Assembly (NCBI RefSeq): GCF_026898115.1
Contig: NZ_CP114036.1
Coordinates: 3,100,001 to 3,164,000 of the forward strand
Source: Streptomyces sp. S465
GTDB taxonomy: Bacteria; Actinomycetota; Actinomycetes; Streptomycetales; Streptomycetaceae
Direction: 5' to 3'
Length of the DNA: 64,000 nucleotides
Part shown: positions 25,484-33,837 of the stretch, in pieces
Layout of the letters: the number at the start of each line of letters is the position of its first letter
Position numbering within the stretch: the stretch's first letter is position 1
Made by a program: the position numbers and the translations under genes
Notes under the pieces: generated by a model
The model's database searches: none
What the model saw: the letters and a program-made list of their open reading frames with translations, nothing else
Told to the model about the DNA's origin: nothing

Positions 25484-26542
25484 ATGCCCCGAGAACACAG
25501 CCGGTCGGCCTTCGTACGGCCCTGGTCGCATCCGCGCCTGAAGCGCCCCCAACGCATCGCGGCGGGCACCACCGCGCTCCTGGCCGCGCCCCTCCTCACC
25601 GCCGGGGTGTCGCTGCGGCTGCGGTACGCGGGAGCCCCCGCGCCCGGAACGCGCACCCGAGGGCGGGACGCGGTGTGGCTCGGGCACGCCTGGGTGGACG
25701 GGCGCAACGGCGAGGCCCAGCTCGCCGAGCTGGTCCGGCGGATGCGCGGCACCGGCATCCGGGACCTGTACGTCCACGCGGGCCCGCTGGAGCACGACGG
25801 CAGCCTGCCCGCGTCGCGCTACCCGAAGGCCCGCCGACTGGTGGACGCGGTGCGGCGCGAACTGCCTGGTGTGCGCGTCCAGGCGTGGCTGGGCGACGTC
25901 CTGTCCACCGAGGGCCCACCCGGGATGGACCTCGGCGAACGGGCGACGCGCGAGCGGGTCGTGCACGCGGCCCAACAGGTGCTGGAGGCGGGGTTCGAGG
26001 GCGTCCACTTCGACCTGGAGCCCCTGCACTCCGGCGACCGGGACTTCCTGACCCTGCTGGACGACGCGCACGCGGTCACCCGCGCCCGCGGCGCACCACT
26101 GTCGGTGGCCGCACACCAGATCGATCCGCTCCCCGCCCTCCACTCCGTGGCGGGTTTCCTCGCCGGTCACCCCAAGTGGTGGTCACCGTCGTACTTCGGC
26201 GCGGTCGCCCGCCGGGTCGACCAGATCGCGGTGATGTCCTACGACACGGCAATGCCGCTGGAGAGCCTGTACGGGGGCTACGTCGCCCAGCAGACCCGGC
26301 TCGCCCTGAAAGCGACCCCGCCCGGCACCCGCCTGTTGATGGGCCTCCCGGCCTTCCACACCGACGACATCGGCCACCACGAGTCGGCCGAAACGGTCAC
26401 AGCGGCCATCCGGGGCGTCCGCCTCGGCCTGAGCCGCGAGGACGCCCGCCGCGAGCGGTTCGGCGTCGCGCTGTACGTGGACTTCGCGGCGACACCGGGG
26501 GACTGGGCCGCGTACCGGCGGGGCTGGGGCGCGTCGAATTGA
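25484..26542 (+). CDS. Membrane-anchored GH18-like TIM-barrel protein, copy 1
   Basis: A 352-residue protein. A basic cytosolic N-terminus is followed by one membrane helix (about 26-45), then an external TIM-barrel-like domain. Barrel marks are AVWLGHAWVDGRNGE near 63, GIRDLYVHAGPLEHDG near 91, GVHFDLEPLHSGD near 174 (D177 and E179 are candidate catalytic acids, as in DxE of GH18), VAAHQIDPLP, KWWSPSYFG and DQIAVMSYDT. The start ATG lies 6 bp after the lipoprotein stop. A close paralogue is at 52464-53573. The cell-wall context suggests a glycan substrate such as peptidoglycan or a chitin-like polymer. Confidence 0.75.
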   Translation: MPREHSRSAFVRPWSHPRLKRPQRIAAGTTALLAAPLLTAGVSLRLRYAGAPAPGTRTRGRDAVWLGHAWVDGRNGEAQLAELVRRMRGTGIRDLYVHAGPLEHDGSLPASRYPKARRLVDAVRRELPGVRVQAWLGDVLSTEGPPGMDLGERATRERVVHAAQQVLEAGFEGVHFDLEPLHSGDRDFLTLLDDAHAVTRARGAPLSVAAHQIDPLPALHSVAGFLAGHPKWWSPSYFGAVARRVDQIAVMSYDTAMPLESLYGGYVAQQTRLALKATPPGTRLLMGLPAFHTDDIGHHESAETVTAAIRGVRLGLSREDARRERFGVALYVDFAATPGDWAAYRRGWGASN

Positions 26543-26591
26543 CGATGCCGGGATGCATGCACAAAGGTCGAGCAAATTGGTAAAGCGCTGG

Positions 26592-26867
26592 TCACTCGGT
26601 AAGTCCAAGCCCTTCAGGGAGATCCAGGAGAACTTGCCGACGATCCTCATCCCCGACCTCTTCACCCATCTGGGTAATGATCGAGATCAGTTCCGCCCGT
26701 TCGGTATCCGACAGAGCTCCTAGTGACGTGGCGGCATCCTCGGCAAGAGCTGCCGATGCCTCCACAGAGACAGACTCTTCGTCGGACAACTCATGGGATA
26801 CAAGCAGCTCGATCAATCTACTTGAACGACTCACGAGCCCGCAATCGGAGGCTGCTGTTCGCTCCAT
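26592..26867 (-). CDS. Small acidic protein, possible immunity protein
   Basis: A 91-residue acidic helical protein (LSDEESVSVEASAALAEDAA, ending in LDLPEGLGLTE). It starts at ATG 26865-26867. It lies just downstream of the Imm31-like gene on the same strand and shares the visibly lower G+C of the toxin tip and immunity genes. In polymorphic toxin loci small genes here are usually immunity proteins, often for past toxins. No family recognised; the assignment rests on position and composition. Confidence 0.6.
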   Translation of the reverse strand: MERTAASDCGLVSRSSRLIELLVSHELSDEESVSVEASAALAEDAATSLGALSDTERAELISIITQMGEEVGDEDRRQVLLDLPEGLGLTE

Positions 26868-26925
26868 CGTGCAATCTCGCCGCCCGGTATGCACGTGACT
26901 CGACTCCCGTTCGGCCCCGCAGGCC

Positions 26926-27153
26926 TCAGTAGTAATCCGACTCCTGGCGGTCCCGTCCCGTCGGAGCGATTTGTTCCTCAGAAAAGACGCGTACAACGTC
27001 GAACCCGTCAAGCATCACCCCGAAGCTGGGAGCAGTGTCAGGGTCCGGCGGTTCAGAGATGCCGACGATTGCGCCGACAGCCCCCTCCAGTTCCGGCCGG
27101 TCGGGAGAGGCGACGACCCGAACCTCTGCGTAGAAGTGAAGAGGATCTTCCAT
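26926..27153 (-). CDS. Imm31-like immunity protein
   Basis: A 75-residue protein. The pattern FYAEVRVVASPDRPELEGAVG, then AIVGISEPPD, a beta-rich centre and a final SEEQIAPTGR, matches what I know of the Imm31 immunity family. Members neutralise polymorphic or contact-dependent toxins by direct binding in the cytosol. It follows the RHS toxin's 3' end by 42 bp on the same strand, the standard toxin-immunity order. Base composition is lower in G+C than neighbouring genes, as expected for a recently exchanged toxin-immunity tip. Confidence 0.7.
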   Translation of the reverse strand: MEDPLHFYAEVRVVASPDRPELEGAVGAIVGISEPPDPDTAPSFGVMLDGFDVVRVFSEEQIAPTGRDRQESDYY

Positions 27154-27195
27154 GTTTCATTCCTTGAGTTAGGGTGCCCAGAGGCACTCCATGGC

Positions 27196-29746
27196 CTACT
27201 TGTGAGTGATTTCCCCGTCCAGCGAAACATTCAAGTGACTTCCGTCCCGGCTCAACCAGCCGAGTTTAGCCCTTCCTGTCTTGCTCAACTGGACATCCCA
27301 TTCAAAGGGCTGCCCGGCAGTGCGGGATGGCCCCTTGATCCATTCATTACCAAATCGGTCAATGTAACCCTTCCGGGGACCGCGCAACAACCCCGCGTTG
27401 ACTGAGGTGTTTTCAGGAGGCACGAATCGGATGCGCCCCGAGAAAGGAAGCTGCGCATCCTTGAGTAGTCCCTTCACACCCGTGCGCGGGGTGGGCACCG
27501 GGTCTCCGCACTTCAACCCCATAGGGTCGAGTGACGTCAAAGGGGAGTCAACGTACCGATGATGGTTGGGCGCAGGATCCAGACCGAGCGGATCGGCGGA
27601 CGTGTAGCGGGCCGTTTCGGGGTCGTAGTGGCGGAAGTAGTTGTAGTACAGGCCCGTTTCAGGGTCGGCGTATTGGCCGGGGAAGCGGAGGGGGCAGGTG
27701 GTGGTGGCCGGGCTGCTTACCGGGGAGGGGAAGTGCGTGCCCCAGAGGGTTGTGCGGTGTTGCCAGGCCAGGTCACCTGCTGAGGTGACCAACTCCGTGG
27801 GGGTGCCCACCAGGTCCGTGATGATGGCGTGGAAGCGGGGTTCCATCTCACCTGCGGCGCCTGTGAATTGTGCGATCAGGGATTGGCCCGGCTCGCGGAC
27901 CAGCGGGGTGTGGTCGGTCTGGGTGAGGGGGCAGTGGGTGTCCGGGGCGTAGTCCCAGGTGGTGTGCCTACCGTCTTGGGTGGATTGTTCAGCCAGGCGG
28001 GTGTCTTCCCAGGTGAAGTCCACCGATTCGGCGACCGTGCCGTCCTCGGCCAGGCGTTGTTTGGACAGGCGGCGGCCGAGGGGGTCGTAGGTGTAGTGCC
28101 AGTGCTCGCCGTCCGGGGTGGTCGCGTCCGTCAGGCGGTCCTCGGGGCTCCAGGTGTAGGTCCAGGTGCGGGTCGACGCCGTCGCTGCCCTCGGTGCGCA
28201 CCACCTTCCCGTCCGGCCCGTACACGTACCGGAACGAGGTGCCGTTGCGGTCGGTCCAGGACGTCACCCGGCCCTGGTCGTCGTATGCCAGACGCAGCGG
28301 CGTACCGCTGGAGTTGGTGACCTCGGTGAGGTTGCCCGCCTCGTCGTAGCCGTAGCGCATCACCACCGTGCCGCCCTCGCGGCTCCGCTCGGGCGCGTAG
28401 CCGGACGGCGGTTCGTCCAGCAGCCGCAGCGCGGTGACCCGCCGGCCCTCGGTGTCGACGGCCAGGTAGGAGCCCCCGGAGTGGCGGATGGCCAGTGGGG
28501 CGCCGCTCAGGGCGCGTTCGATGTCGATGCGGACGCCGTTGCGGTCGTGCAGGCTCTCCAGGGCCAGGTAGACCGCTCCCGGCTGTTCCGTGGCGGCGGG
28601 GCGGGTGAAGGTGCGCACCACACCCGTCTCCGGGTCGGTGACCGTCATGACGCCGTCCGGTTTGCCGTCCCACTCCAGCGGCCATCGCGCGCCCTTCGCG
28701 GGCAGCGTGGGCACCCCCGGTTCCGGTACCGGGTACACCAGCCGCATCCCGTCCGCGGCGGCGAACACCACGCCCTCCGCGTCCAGTTGGACCCGTTCGT
28801 CCAGCAGGCTGGTCCAGGTCGGGCCGAACCACACCCCGCCCCGGTACGAGGACACATGGGTGCGCTCGAAGACCAGCGGCAGCGCACCGGGCAGGGTCAG
28901 GTCCGTGTGCTCCATGATCATCGCGCCGGTCGCGATGTCGATCGGCTCGCCCGTGCACGGGCACTTCTTGGCCGGGCGGGCGGCCGGGCCCTCCTCGATG
29001 AGGTTCGGGCGCGACGAGGGCACTTTCGGCGGTTTGAGCAGGTCCGGGACGCCGGTGAGTTTGGGGACCACACCGGGCTTGAGCACTCCCAGACCGGCGC
29101 CGAAGAGCCCGCCGTCGATCATGCCGTCCTTGGCGGCCTGGTTGACCTCGTCCAGGCTGAAGCCGTGCTGCTGCCCCAGGGCGATCTTGATGGGCTGGGC
29201 CACCGCGGCGTCGATGGTCACCGACAGCACGCTGGTGAAGACGGCGCCGGTCAGCATCTCCGCGGCGATGACCGCGACCGCTTCCTCCACGGCGACGCCC
29301 AGACTGGCGGCCATGGCGATGATCTCGGCCGCCACCCCGTCGGAGGCGCCCCCGGTGACGATGGTCAGCAGCCCACCGCCGACGAGTGCGAGCGCGTCGA
29401 TGGTGATCTGTGTCCACAACTTCTCGATGGCGTCGTCGACCGTGTCGGCGAACTTGTCGAGTGCCTTGGCCATGTTCCGGGCGGACTTGGCGAGATTGCT
29501 CAGCCAGCCCTCGTCCTTGCCCTTGGCGTAACGTCCCCAGAAGATCTCGAAGGCGTCGATCGCCTCGCCCTTGTTGTTGTGGATGAGGTTCGTGGCCGCC
29601 TTGTTGGTCGCGGCCCGCACATCGTCCACGCTGTCGGCGAACGTCCGCCAGGCGTCGGCGGCGTGGCGCAGGGTGCCGGAGTTGGCGTCCGGCCACCACA
29701 TGCCCAGCTTCATCAGCAGGGCTTTGGCCTTGTCCTCGATGCTCAC
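27196..29746 (-). pseudogene. RHS polymorphic toxin with Ntox17-like tip, interrupted by a one-base frameshift
   Basis: Residues 1-200 of the first reading are a helical, WXG-like N-terminus with hydrophobic stretches. Then comes the PAAR-free CPCTGEPIDIATGAM junction, an RHS barrel start (PLVFERTHVSSYRGGVWFGP) and YD repeats (YGYDEAGNLTEV, YDDQGRVTSWTDRNG). At 28174 one extra C on the plus strand (G on the coding strand) breaks the frame: without it the protein would read DGVTRTWTYTWSPED and continue. The second reading holds the RHS core (PETGLYYNYFRHYDPETARY) and a C-terminal domain GPRKGYIDRFGNEW...SHLNVSL that fits the Ntox17 toxin family. The GTG start overlaps the WXG-like gene stop by 4 bases. 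It could be a sequencing error. Confidence 0.85.
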
Positions 29747-30126
29747 CGGCCGCCGCCGTGGCCGCCCGGCCCGTCTCCCCCGGCCTTCTTGACCTTGGTG
29801 AACATGCCCTCGATGAGCTTGTCGTTGTCGACATGGCCGTCGGCCATGTCGTTCATCGCCTCATGGATGCTGGTCAGCCCGAGGACGAGAATGCCGGCCG
29901 CCGATTCGATGTGCTTCTGGTTCGGCTTGTACTGCTTGCCGAAGTCCTTGCCGGGCTTGTCGTCCCCCCACGGCTCCCCATAGCCGTCCAGCGCGGTGAT
30001 CAGCGTGGTCAGCGCCTCGCTCAGCTTCACGGCCTGGTGGTGGAAGGTGGGCGCGACGGATTTGATGTCCGCCACCTTGATGTCCAGGACCTTGTTCCCG
30101 CCGCCGTGCCCGCTGCCGCTGCCCAT
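29743..30126 (-). CDS. WXG100-like partner protein of the RHS toxin
   Basis: A 127-residue helical protein with a central W (EPWGDDKPGKDFGKQY) and long helices before and after it, the typical ESX-like partner layout. The tail is Gly/His-rich. The start at ATG 30124-30126 has GGGGGAGG with good spacing and is preferred over one 10 codons earlier. It overlaps the RHS gene by GTGA, so the two are co-translated. The probable role is pairing with the toxin's N-terminus for type VII export. No ESX core genes are in the window, so the secretion machine must be elsewhere. Confidence 0.75.
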   Translation of the reverse strand: MGSGSGHGGGNKVLDIKVADIKSVAPTFHHQAVKLSEALTTLITALDGYGEPWGDDKPGKDFGKQYKPNQKHIESAAGILVLGLTSIHEAMNDMADGHVDNDKLIEGMFTKVKKAGGDGPGGHGGGR

Positions 30127-30228
30127 GCGACGCCTCCCCCGCTGAGCGTTTGTCATACAAAGCTCTCAGGCTAGGGCGGCAACAATCATGGGCTGTTCAA
30201 TATGAGCCACACAATGAGTAAAGTCCGC

Positions 30229-30573
30229 TCAGGACTGCGTCAGGTAGTCCACGAGGGCCTCGCGGCTTCGCTGAAGGTCCGCGATGCGCTGGTCCGTGGC
30301 CGCCAATTCGCGGTCCAGGATGGCCCGTACGTCCACACACATGTCGATCGCCGGCCGCTCGCCCCGCATGCACGGCAGGACCGAACGGATCACCTCGGTG
30401 GACAGGCCCGCGTTCAGCAGAGCGCGCACCTGCCGCACGGTGATCACCGACTCCTCGTCATAGACGCGGTAACCGTTCGCGCCACGCCGGACCTTGAGCA
30501 AACCCTGCGCCTCGTAGTACCGCAGCGACCGCGAGCTGACACCGGTACGCCGGGACAACTCCCCGATCAGCAT
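30229..30573 (-). CDS. MerR-family regulator
   Basis: A 114-residue MerR-type activator/repressor. The winged helix is at the N-terminus (LIGELSRRTGVSSRSLRYYEAQGLL, shown as two blocks), then a coiled coil (ILDRELAATDQRIADLQRSREAL) for dimerisation. C-terminal residues are few, with cysteines (PCMRGER, MCVD) that might bind metal or sense redox state. ATG at 30571-30573. It diverges from a broken aminotransferase gene, and the shared promoter has the MerR hallmark. With the target gene damaged, it may now control only itself or distant genes. Confidence 0.9.
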   Translation of the reverse strand: MLIGELSRRTGVSSRSLRYYEAQGLLKVRRGANGYRVYDEESVITVRQVRALLNAGLSTEVIRSVLPCMRGERPAIDMCVDVRAILDRELAATDQRIADLQRSREALVDYLTQS

Positions 30574-30593
30574 GTGCTCCGCCCCATCCGACC

Positions 30594-30624
30594 TTGACCT
30601 TCCCACCGGTGTGAAGCCTTAACG
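30594..30624 (+). promoter_or_regulatory. MerR-type promoter with a 19-bp spacer
   Basis: A -35 box TTGACC (30594-30599) and a -10-like TTAACG (30619-30624) are 19 bp apart, the long spacing that MerR proteins correct by twisting DNA. The spacer carries the dyad CTTCCCACCGGTGTGAAG (30599-30616), symmetric in 16 of 18 positions. It points at the truncated aminotransferase gene. Confidence 0.65.
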
Positions 30625-30664
30625 TCGCCCCGTCGGCGAAACATTCCGTACCGGTGGAGCACGG

Positions 30665-31036
30665 ATGCTGGTCCGCACCGGACCGGCCGCGTACGGTCCC
30701 CCGGCCCCGCTGACGCTGACGACGGTCGCGTACGAACGCGTCCTTCCGGCCGTGCAGCACGTCGGCGAGGTGGCCAAGACGTATTTCCTGCGTGAGGCCG
30801 TCGGCCAGGGCTTCATGGGCATCGTCCGCCGGCAGCTGGACCGCCTCGGCGTCCCCCAGCGCGTCCAGGAGATCACGCTCGCCGACCTTCCGGCGCTGGC
30901 CGGGGCCGTGGTCATGAACTCGTGGACGCCCGGCGTGGCCGTCCACGGGATCGGTTCCGTGCCCCTTCCCGAGGCGCCGTCCTTCGTGGAGTTGCTCCAC
31001 GACGCCTACCGGGCGGAGCCGCTCACCTCGCCGTGA
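30665..31036 (+). pseudogene. Class IV aminotransferase, internally deleted
   Basis: The reading frame (123 residues) joins two parts of a fold-type IV PLP enzyme. The first part covers the strand and helix with the PLP lysine (VGEVAKTYFLREAVGQGF, K near 38). The second is the C-terminal half (MGIVRRQLDRLGVPQRVQ...VVMNSWTPGVAVHGIG). The segment normally between them, with the glutamate and phosphate-binding loop around an EAT/SN motif, is missing at the QGF-MGI junction. The N-terminal domain of about 90 residues is also absent. The product would be inactive. The MerR regulator upstream is intact. This is a remnant, or a deletion, of a MerR-regulated operon. Confidence 0.72.
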
Positions 31037-31117
31037 GGGCGACCGGCCACCGGCCGTCGGCCGTCCGCCACCGGCCGTCGGGGAGCCACCTCCCGGGGAC
31101 GCCGCTCCGCACCCGGC

Positions 31118-31687
31118 TCACGCGTCGAAATCGTGATACCCGTACTCGACGTAACCCCGGTCGATCAGCTCGTCCTCCAACTCGTCCTCGTCGAGGCCCT
31201 CCAGGTCGCTGAGGTCGTCGAGGGGGCCATCGCCGAGCATCACGTAGTCGCCCTCGTCCGCTGTCTCACCGACGAGCGGCGGGACCGGGACGCTCTCCCA
31301 GTCCACGATGACCTCGATCGCGTCGTTGAAGTCGCCGGCCACCATCCCGTCGGCAAGCGCTGTCCGCACCTTGTGCGGATCATCCGCGCCGACGGCGTAG
31401 CCGGTCGGCTCGCCCGGTCCGAGGAAGGTGATGTCCGGGTAGCCGTCGACTCGTATCGTGACGAACGGATGGAGGTCGATGGATCGGACGCGTTCGCCCC
31501 GCTGATACACGTCCAGGGCCACATCGGCGCCGTACTCGAAGAGCAGCCATAGGTTGGTGGTCTCTTCGAGTTCGAAGTCCAGAGCGGCCATCGCTTCGTC
31601 CACGCTGCCGCAGATGTGGTGCGCGTCCTTCCTGGCCCCACCGGGGGACACGCCGAACCTCAGGTCGTAGAAACTTTTGGGCACCAT
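31118..31687 (-). CDS. Hypothetical acidic protein, 189 residues
   Basis: Starts at ATG 31685-31687. The N-terminal half is mixed alpha/beta (FYDLRFGVSPGG, LEETTNLWLLFEYGADVALDVY). The C-terminal 40 residues are very acidic (DLSDLEGLDEDELEDELIDRG). No membrane or signal segment. I do not recognise a family. It lies between the MerR region and uppS, on the same strand as uppS but after it, 70 bp from its stop. Acidic tails of this kind are common in immunity proteins, but nothing else supports that role here. Confidence 0.65.
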   Translation of the reverse strand: MVPKSFYDLRFGVSPGGARKDAHHICGSVDEAMAALDFELEETTNLWLLFEYGADVALDVYQRGERVRSIDLHPFVTIRVDGYPDITFLGPGEPTGYAVGADDPHKVRTALADGMVAGDFNDAIEVIVDWESVPVPPLVGETADEGDYVMLGDGPLDDLSDLEGLDEDELEDELIDRGYVEYGYHDFDA

Positions 31688-31756
31688 GCCGGGAAGCCTA
31701 TGGGGAGGGACCGACAACCGGCTTCCCGGCAGGGGCCGTTCCTGGCCCATGCCCCC

Positions 31757-32590
31757 CTACGGGGTCTGGGTGTCCTTCTTCAGCTGCTCCTCGTTCGGGA
31801 TCGCCCCGCCGAAGCGGCGGTCCCGGGAGGCGTACTCCACGCAGGCCCGCCACAGGTCGCGGCGGTCGAAGTCCGGCCACAGCACGTCCTGGTACACCAT
31901 CTCGGCGTAGGCGCTCTGCCAGATCAGGTAGTTCGAGGTCCGCTGCTCGCCGGAGGGGCGCAGGAAGAGGTCCACGTCCGGCATGTCCGGGTAGTAGAGG
32001 TACTTGGCGAACGTCTTCTCGTTCACCTTCGCCGGGTCGAGCCGGCCCGCCCGGACGTCCTCCGCCAGCGCCTTCGCGGCGTCCGCGATCTCCGCCCGGC
32101 CGCCGTAGTTCATGCAGAAGTACATGGTCATGGCGTCGTTGCCCTTGGTCTGCTCCTGGGCGACCTGGAGTTCCTGCGCGACCGACTTCCACAGCTTCGG
32201 CATCCGGCCCGCCCAGCGGATGCGGACGCCCATCTCGTCCATCTCGTCGCGGCGGCGGCGGATGACATCGCGGTTGAAGTTCATCAGGAAGCGCACCTCG
32301 TCGGGCGAGCGCTTCCAGTTCTCGGTGGAGAAGGCGTAGAGGGAGAGGTTCTTGATCCCCATCTCGAGGCAGCCCTTGAGCACGTCCAGCACGACGCCCT
32401 CGCCGACCTTGTGCCCCTCGGTGCGCGGCAGCCCGCGCTCCTTGGCCCAGCGGCCGTTCCCGTCCATCACCACGGCCACGTGCTGCGGCACCAGCTCACC
32501 GGGGATCTTCGGCGGCTGGGCGCCGGACGGGTGCGGGTCCGGCGCCCGGTATTCGCGCCGCTGTCGGCCCAGAAACCCGCGTCCTGCCAT
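31757..32590 (-). CDS. uppS: Polyprenyl diphosphate synthase (UppS family)
   Basis: Makes undecaprenyl diphosphate or another long cis-prenyl diphosphate, the carrier for peptidoglycan and wall polymers, at the inner membrane. Family motifs: [17 protein letters not shown] with the metal aspartate, [24 protein letters not shown] and [18 protein letters not shown]. The ATG at 32588-32590 (277 residues) has GGGAG 10 bases upstream; a GTG three codons earlier is possible. It is followed upstream by recO, the order seen in Streptomyces. Streptomyces has more than one of these enzymes, and I cannot tell which chain length this one makes. Confidence 0.95.
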   Translation of the reverse strand: MAGRGFLGRQRREYRAPDPHPSGAQPPKIPGELVPQHVAVVMDGNGRWAKERGLPRTEGHKVGEGVVLDVLKGCLEMGIKNLSLYAFSTENWKRSPDEVRFLMNFNRDVIRRRRDEMDEMGVRIRWAGRMPKLWKSVAQELQVAQEQTKGNDAMTMYFCMNYGGRAEIADAAKALAEDVRAGRLDPAKVNEKTFAKYLYYPDMPDVDLFLRPSGEQRTSNYLIWQSAYAEMVYQDVLWPDFDRRDLWRACVEYASRDRRFGGAIPNEEQLKKDTQTP

Positions 32591-32635
32591 GCCTGCCACG
32601 TCTCCCTCTTGCCTTCGCTCTCTGTGCTGCTACTG

Positions 32636-33382
32636 CTATTTCTCTACGTACCGCAGCGACCGGAGTCCCCGCTCCAGGTGCCAGTGCAGATACGCCGCCA
32701 CGAGCCCGCTGCCCTCCCGGGCGTGGCGCAGCTCACACGCGTCCGCCGTCTGCCAGTCCCCCGTCAGCAGCGCGCCCAGCAGCGTCAACGACTCCGCCGA
32801 GGGTACGACGCTTCCGGGCACCCGGCACTCCCCGCAGATGACGCCGCCCGCGCCGACCGAGAAGAACCGGTTCGGACCGGGCATCCCGCACTTGGCGCAG
32901 TCGTCGAAACTCGGTGCGTAACCGTTGACGGCGAGAGAGCGCAGCAGGAACGCGTCCAGGACGAGATGCGGCTCGTGCTCCCCGGCGGCGAGGGTGCGCA
33001 GGGCGCCGACGAGGAGCAGATACTGCTGCACGGCGGGCTCGCCCTCGTGGTCGGTGAACCGCTCGGCCGTCTCCAGCATCGCCGTACCGGCGGTGTAGCG
33101 GGCGTAGTCGGTGACGATCGTCCCACCGTACGGAGCGATCGTCTCACTCTGCGTGCAGAGCGGAAGCCCGCGCCCGATCAGCTCGCCGCCGCGTGCGAAG
33201 AACTGCACGTCGACGTGGGAGAACGGCTCCAGCCGCGCCCCGAACTTCGACTTCGTCCGCCGCACCCCCCGCGCCACGGCGCGGACGCGGCCGTTGTTGC
33301 GGGTCAGGAGAGTGATGATCCGGTCCGCCTCGCCCAGCTTCTGGGTGCGCAGCACGATGCCGTCGTCGCGGAACAGACTCAT
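32636..33382 (-). CDS. recO: DNA repair protein RecO
   Basis: Loads RecA and anneals strands in RecFOR recombination. A 248-residue protein with an N-terminal OB fold (LFRDDGIVLRTQKLGEADRI), a helical centre (LDAFLLRSLAVNGYAP) and a zinc site CAKCG...CGEC, which is typical of RecO. The start ATG at 33380-33382 is conventional. It lies 45 bp upstream of uppS and is probably in the same operon. Length and motifs are complete. Confidence 0.95.
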   Translation of the reverse strand: MSLFRDDGIVLRTQKLGEADRIITLLTRNNGRVRAVARGVRRTKSKFGARLEPFSHVDVQFFARGGELIGRGLPLCTQSETIAPYGGTIVTDYARYTAGTAMLETAERFTDHEGEPAVQQYLLLVGALRTLAAGEHEPHLVLDAFLLRSLAVNGYAPSFDDCAKCGMPGPNRFFSVGAGGVICGECRVPGSVVPSAESLTLLGALLTGDWQTADACELRHAREGSGLVAAYLHWHLERGLRSLRYVEK

Positions 33383-33397
33383 GCGGCTTATTGTCCC

Positions 33398-33604
33398 TCA
33401 GCGGAACAGGTGGTCGAGCCGCCCCGCCCGTACGCTCCGCGTGAAGGCGCGGAGGGCGGTGGGGGTGGTGGTGATCACGGTCCGGGGGTCGTCGCTCTCG
33501 CGGAGGAGGATCGCGGCGTCGGGAGCGTGGGCCAGCTCGACGCAGGCGTTGTCCGGGGCGTCCGCCGAGTAGGAGGACTTCCGCCAGTGCTGTACGTACG
33601 ACAT
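33398..33604 (-). CDS. DUF397 protein, copy 1
   Basis: A 68-residue DUF397 protein: WRKSSYSADAPDNACVELAHAPDAAILLRESDDPRTVI. These small proteins are nearly always next to Scr1-type XRE regulators and are proposed toxin-antitoxin-like or regulatory partners in Streptomyces development. It is the last gene of the cluster, after copy 2 and the regulator. It differs from copy 2 mainly in the C-terminal helix. Confidence 0.9.
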   Translation of the reverse strand: MSYVQHWRKSSYSADAPDNACVELAHAPDAAILLRESDDPRTVITTTPTALRAFTRSVRAGRLDHLFR

Positions 33605-33620
33605 CCCTCTGCCTCCTACA

Positions 33621-33827
33621 TCAGCGGTCGGCCATGTGGTCGAACTCTCCGGCCTTGACCCTCTCCATCAGCTGCCGGAGAGCGGCGGGAGTGGTCGCGA
33701 TGATCACGTTCGGATCGTCACTCTCGCGGAGATAGACCGCAGCGTCGGGAGCGTGGGCCAGCTCGACGCAGTTGTTACCCGGACCGTCCGCCGAGTAGGA
33801 CGACTTCTGCCACTGTATGTCGGACAT
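33621..33827 (-). CDS. DUF397 protein, copy 2
   Basis: A 68-residue protein almost the same length as copy 1: WQKSSYSADGPGNNCVELAHAPDAAVYLRESDDPNVII. The start is the ATG at 33825-33827, following the regulator gene by 10 bp. The two copies arose by tandem duplication, since they are adjacent and share the core. Their C-termini diverge (MERVKAGEFDHMADR here). Confidence 0.9.
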   Translation of the reverse strand: MSDIQWQKSSYSADGPGNNCVELAHAPDAAVYLRESDDPNVIIATTPAALRQLMERVKAGEFDHMADR

Positions 33828-33837
33828 CTCAATGCCT

